Positions 6,223 to 7,500 of a stretch of DNA of 7,500 bases are shown here, piece after piece. Source of the stretch: Acidobacteriota bacterium (lineage in GTDB: Bacteria > Acidobacteriota > Terriglobia > Acidiferrales > UBA7541). The number at the start of each line of letters is the position of its first letter. The stretch's first letter is position 1. The notes beneath the pieces are model-generated. The model was not told where the DNA came from. It ran no database searches and saw only the letters and a list, made by a program, of their open reading frames with translations. Made by a program: the position numbers and the translations under genes. Location: assembly GCA_003131985.1 (NCBI GenBank), contig PKWH01000174.1, forward strand, positions 226-7,725, read 5' to 3'.

Positions 6223-6239
6223 CTGCATCCCGGATGCAG
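6223..6239. repeat. Perfect palindrome
   Basis: CTGCATCC and GGATGCAG form an 8-bp stem around one central C. It lies between the two direct repeats, and its lack of a real loop suggests a DNA-level site or cruciform rather than an RNA hairpin. Confidence 0.55.
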
Positions 6240-6258
6240 TTGACTCACACCTTTCGCG

Positions 6259-6277
6259 TGAATCCCGAAGGGATTCA
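6259..6277. repeat. REP-like hairpin
   Basis: TGAATCCC and GGGATTCA form a perfect 8-bp stem with a GAA loop, followed by ATCCTGAGCGCATTTGCGAAGG. From memory this resembles short dispersed bacterial repeats of the 'ATCCTGAGCGAAGCGAAGG' type; that link is recollection, not a search result. Confidence 0.5.
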
Positions 6278-6308
6278 TCCTGAGCGCATTTGCGAAGGGC
6301 GCAATTCT

Positions 6309-6415
6309 GCATTTCTAACCGGTTCTGCATCACAAACAGAATTGGCTGTAACCCACTCAAAACAAACGACCGGGACATTTCTAACCGGGTCTAGAACTGC
6401 GATTAGGAACTCACA
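6309..6415 (+). repeat. Direct repeat copy R2
   Basis: This is the partner of R1, 228 bases downstream in the same orientation. Its CATTTCTAACCGG motifs lie at 6310 and 6376. It ends 16 bases before the ribosome-binding site of the acyl-CoA dehydrogenase gene, so it probably lies in that gene's promoter or leader. Confidence 0.7.
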
Positions 6416-6431
6416 AAAATGGGCCGCAATT

Positions 6432-6437
6432 AAGGAG
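6432..6437 (+). promoter_or_regulatory. Shine-Dalgarno of the glutaryl-CoA dehydrogenase gene
   Basis: AAGGAG lies 8 bases before the ATG at 6446, an ideal spacing, and fixes the start of the reading frame that runs to the window end. Confidence 0.8.
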
Positions 6438-6445
6438 AATTTTTG

Positions 6446-7500
6446 ATGCCATCCTTTCCCGGGGTCGATTTCCTCGACTTCGATTCCCTGCTGAGCGACG
6501 AGGAAAAACTCGCCCGCCAGACCACTCGCCAGTTCGTTGATGACGCCATCATGCCCATCATCGAGCAGTACAATCGCGAAGGAAAATTTCCCGTGCAACT
6601 CGTCCCGCAAATGGCCGAGCTCGGTCTTTTCGGCGCGAGCCTAAAAGGCTACGGCTGCGCCGGAATGTCCAACGTCGAATATGGCTTGGTCACCCAAGAG
6701 CTAGAACGCGGCGATTCCGGCTTGCGCAGCTTTGTTTCAGTCCAGTCCGCGCTAGTAATGTACCCAATCCACGCCTTCGGCTCCGACGCGCAAAAAGACA
6801 AATGGCTTCCGCTGCTGCAACAGGGAAAAGCAATCGGCTGCTTCGGCCTTACCGAACCTCAATTCGGCTCGAACCCCGGCGGCATGCTTGCGCGCGCAGT
6901 AAAAAAAGGTGACAGCTACATCCTGAACGGCGAAAAAATGTGGATCACCAACGGCTCGATCTCGGACGTCGCCGTCATCTGGGCAAAAACCGAAGACGAT
7001 AAGATTCGCGGCTTCCTCGTTGAAAAAGGCACGCCCGGCTATAAAGCTTGGGACGTTCACGGAAAATATTCGCTGCGCGCTTCAGTCACTTCCGGCCTCG
7101 CCATGACCGACTGCAAAATCCCTGCCGAAAGTCTGCTTCCCGGCGTCGAAGGTCTGAAAGGCCCGCTCTCCTGCTTGAATCAGGCGCGCTACGGAATCGG
7201 CTGGGGTGGTATCGGAGCGGCCATGGCTTGTTACGATACCGCGCTCACCTACGCCAAGCAGCGTAAACAATTCGACAACAAACCCATCGCCTCGCACCAA
7301 CTCGTCCAGGAAAAACTCGTCTGGATGATTACCGAGATCACCAAAGCGCAGTTCCTCGCTCTGCAGGTTGGAAGGCTCAAAGATCAGGGCCGCGTTCATC
7401 CCTCCCACATTTCCATGATGAAAATGAATAACGTGTGGGTAGCGCGCGAATCCGCCAGCCGAGCTCGCGAAATTCTTGGCGCAAACGGCATCGTGGACGA
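6446..7500 (+). CDS. gcdH: Glutaryl-CoA dehydrogenase (acyl-CoA dehydrogenase family), C-terminus outside the window
   Basis: This cytoplasmic FAD flavoenzyme oxidises and decarboxylates glutaryl-CoA to crotonyl-CoA in lysine, tryptophan and some aromatic degradation routes, passing electrons to ETF. The open frame holds 351 codons of an expected 390 or so. Visible family blocks are GYGCAGMSNVEYGLV (68-82), ELERGDSGLRSFVSVQ (85-100), GCFGLTEPQFGSNP (131-144), GEKMWITNGSISD (162-174), GKYSLRASVT (206-215), QARYGIGWG (246-254) and REILGANGI (341-349). Glu87 and Arg94 sit where GcdH enzymes bind the substrate gamma-carboxylate, which separates this family from straight-chain acyl-CoA dehydrogenases. 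The catalytic Glu of the YEGTHD motif lies beyond the window, so activity cannot be confirmed here. No neighbour belongs to the pathway. Confidence 0.9.
   Translation, partial: MPSFPGVDFLDFDSLLSDEEKLARQTTRQFVDDAIMPIIEQYNREGKFPVQLVPQMAELGLFGASLKGYGCAGMSNVEYGLVTQELERGDSGLRSFVSVQSALVMYPIHAFGSDAQKDKWLPLLQQGKAIGCFGLTEPQFGSNPGGMLARAVKKGDSYILNGEKMWITNGSISDVAVIWAKTEDDKIRGFLVEKGTPGYKAWDVHGKYSLRASVTSGLAMTDCKIPAESLLPGVEGLKGPLSCLNQARYGIGWGGIGAAMACYDTALTYAKQRKQFDNKPIASHQLVQEKLVWMITEITKAQFLALQVGRLKDQGRVHPSHISMMKMNNVWVARESASRAREILGANGIVD

Larger units (their letters stand above)
5838..6445. other. Gene-free, repeat-rich region upstream of the glutaryl-CoA dehydrogenase gene
   Basis: These 608 bases contain open frames on both strands (for example 5934-6446 plus and 5938-6378 minus), but their translations are compositionally odd, unlike any family, and rest on the repeats. 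I see no tRNA or rRNA. Contents are a CAAGGCGCCTTG palindrome at 6000-6011, two direct repeats of about 108 bp (6081 and 6309), and two palindromes between them (6223-6239, 6259-6277). No clear -35/-10 pair for the downstream gene was found. The first 240 bases show nothing else recognisable. Confidence 0.55.

Noticed and set aside
6081..6415. CRISPR-like array
   Set aside because: Only two copies, over 100 bases long and 77% alike in the best part, with no regular spacers and no cas genes.
5934..6446. 170-codon and overlapping 146-codon open frames in the repeat-rich region
   Set aside because: They cross both direct repeats and the palindromes, overlap each other on opposite strands, and show no domain, signal peptide or ribosome site.

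Overview
The window looks like chromosomal DNA of a fairly G+C-rich, free-living bacterium, most probably an Acidobacteriota member. That taxonomy is an inference. It rests on an F0F1 ATP synthase block that opens with two different b-type subunits and has no a or c subunit gene directly upstream, on one b subunit starting with a cleavable signal peptide, and on a secreted protein with a carboxypeptidase-regulatory-like domain. No rRNA, tRNA, CRISPR array or recognisable transposase gene was seen.

Layout. Positions 1-1159 (minus strand) hold the first three genes of an ATP synthase operon: a b-type subunit, a second b subunit with a signal peptide, and the start of the delta subunit. They are joined by 4-base overlaps, and transcription runs leftward out of the window. 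A divergent intergenic region (1160-1420) leads to a Tat-exported M24 'pita-bread' protein (1421-2716, plus strand) whose metal-ligand set is largely lost. Next, on the minus strand, come a small VOC/glyoxalase-fold protein (2897-3274) and an eight-helix membrane protein built from two copies of a four-helix module (3383-4375). A secreted two-domain protein of unknown function (4508-5728) follows. A gene-free stretch of about 0.6 kb (5838-6445) is rich in repeats. The window ends in the first 351 codons of a glutaryl-CoA dehydrogenase (6446-7500, plus strand).

The most notable structure is around the secreted-protein gene. It is bracketed by 23-base inverted repeats (4453-4475 and 5815-5837) that share a perfect 14-base core, with the 5-base direct repeat CACTC immediately outside each end. 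This is the signature of a transposed unit of about 1.39 kb. It carries a single secreted-protein gene, no transposase, and lower G+C than the neighbours. It lies just upstream of the membrane-protein gene. A second repeat structure, two direct copies of about 108 bp enclosing palindromes, sits directly upstream of the glutaryl-CoA dehydrogenase gene.

The genes do not form one pathway. The ATP synthase genes are energy housekeeping, and glutaryl-CoA dehydrogenase belongs to lysine, tryptophan or aromatic degradation. The M24, VOC, membrane and secreted proteins look like accessory functions between them.
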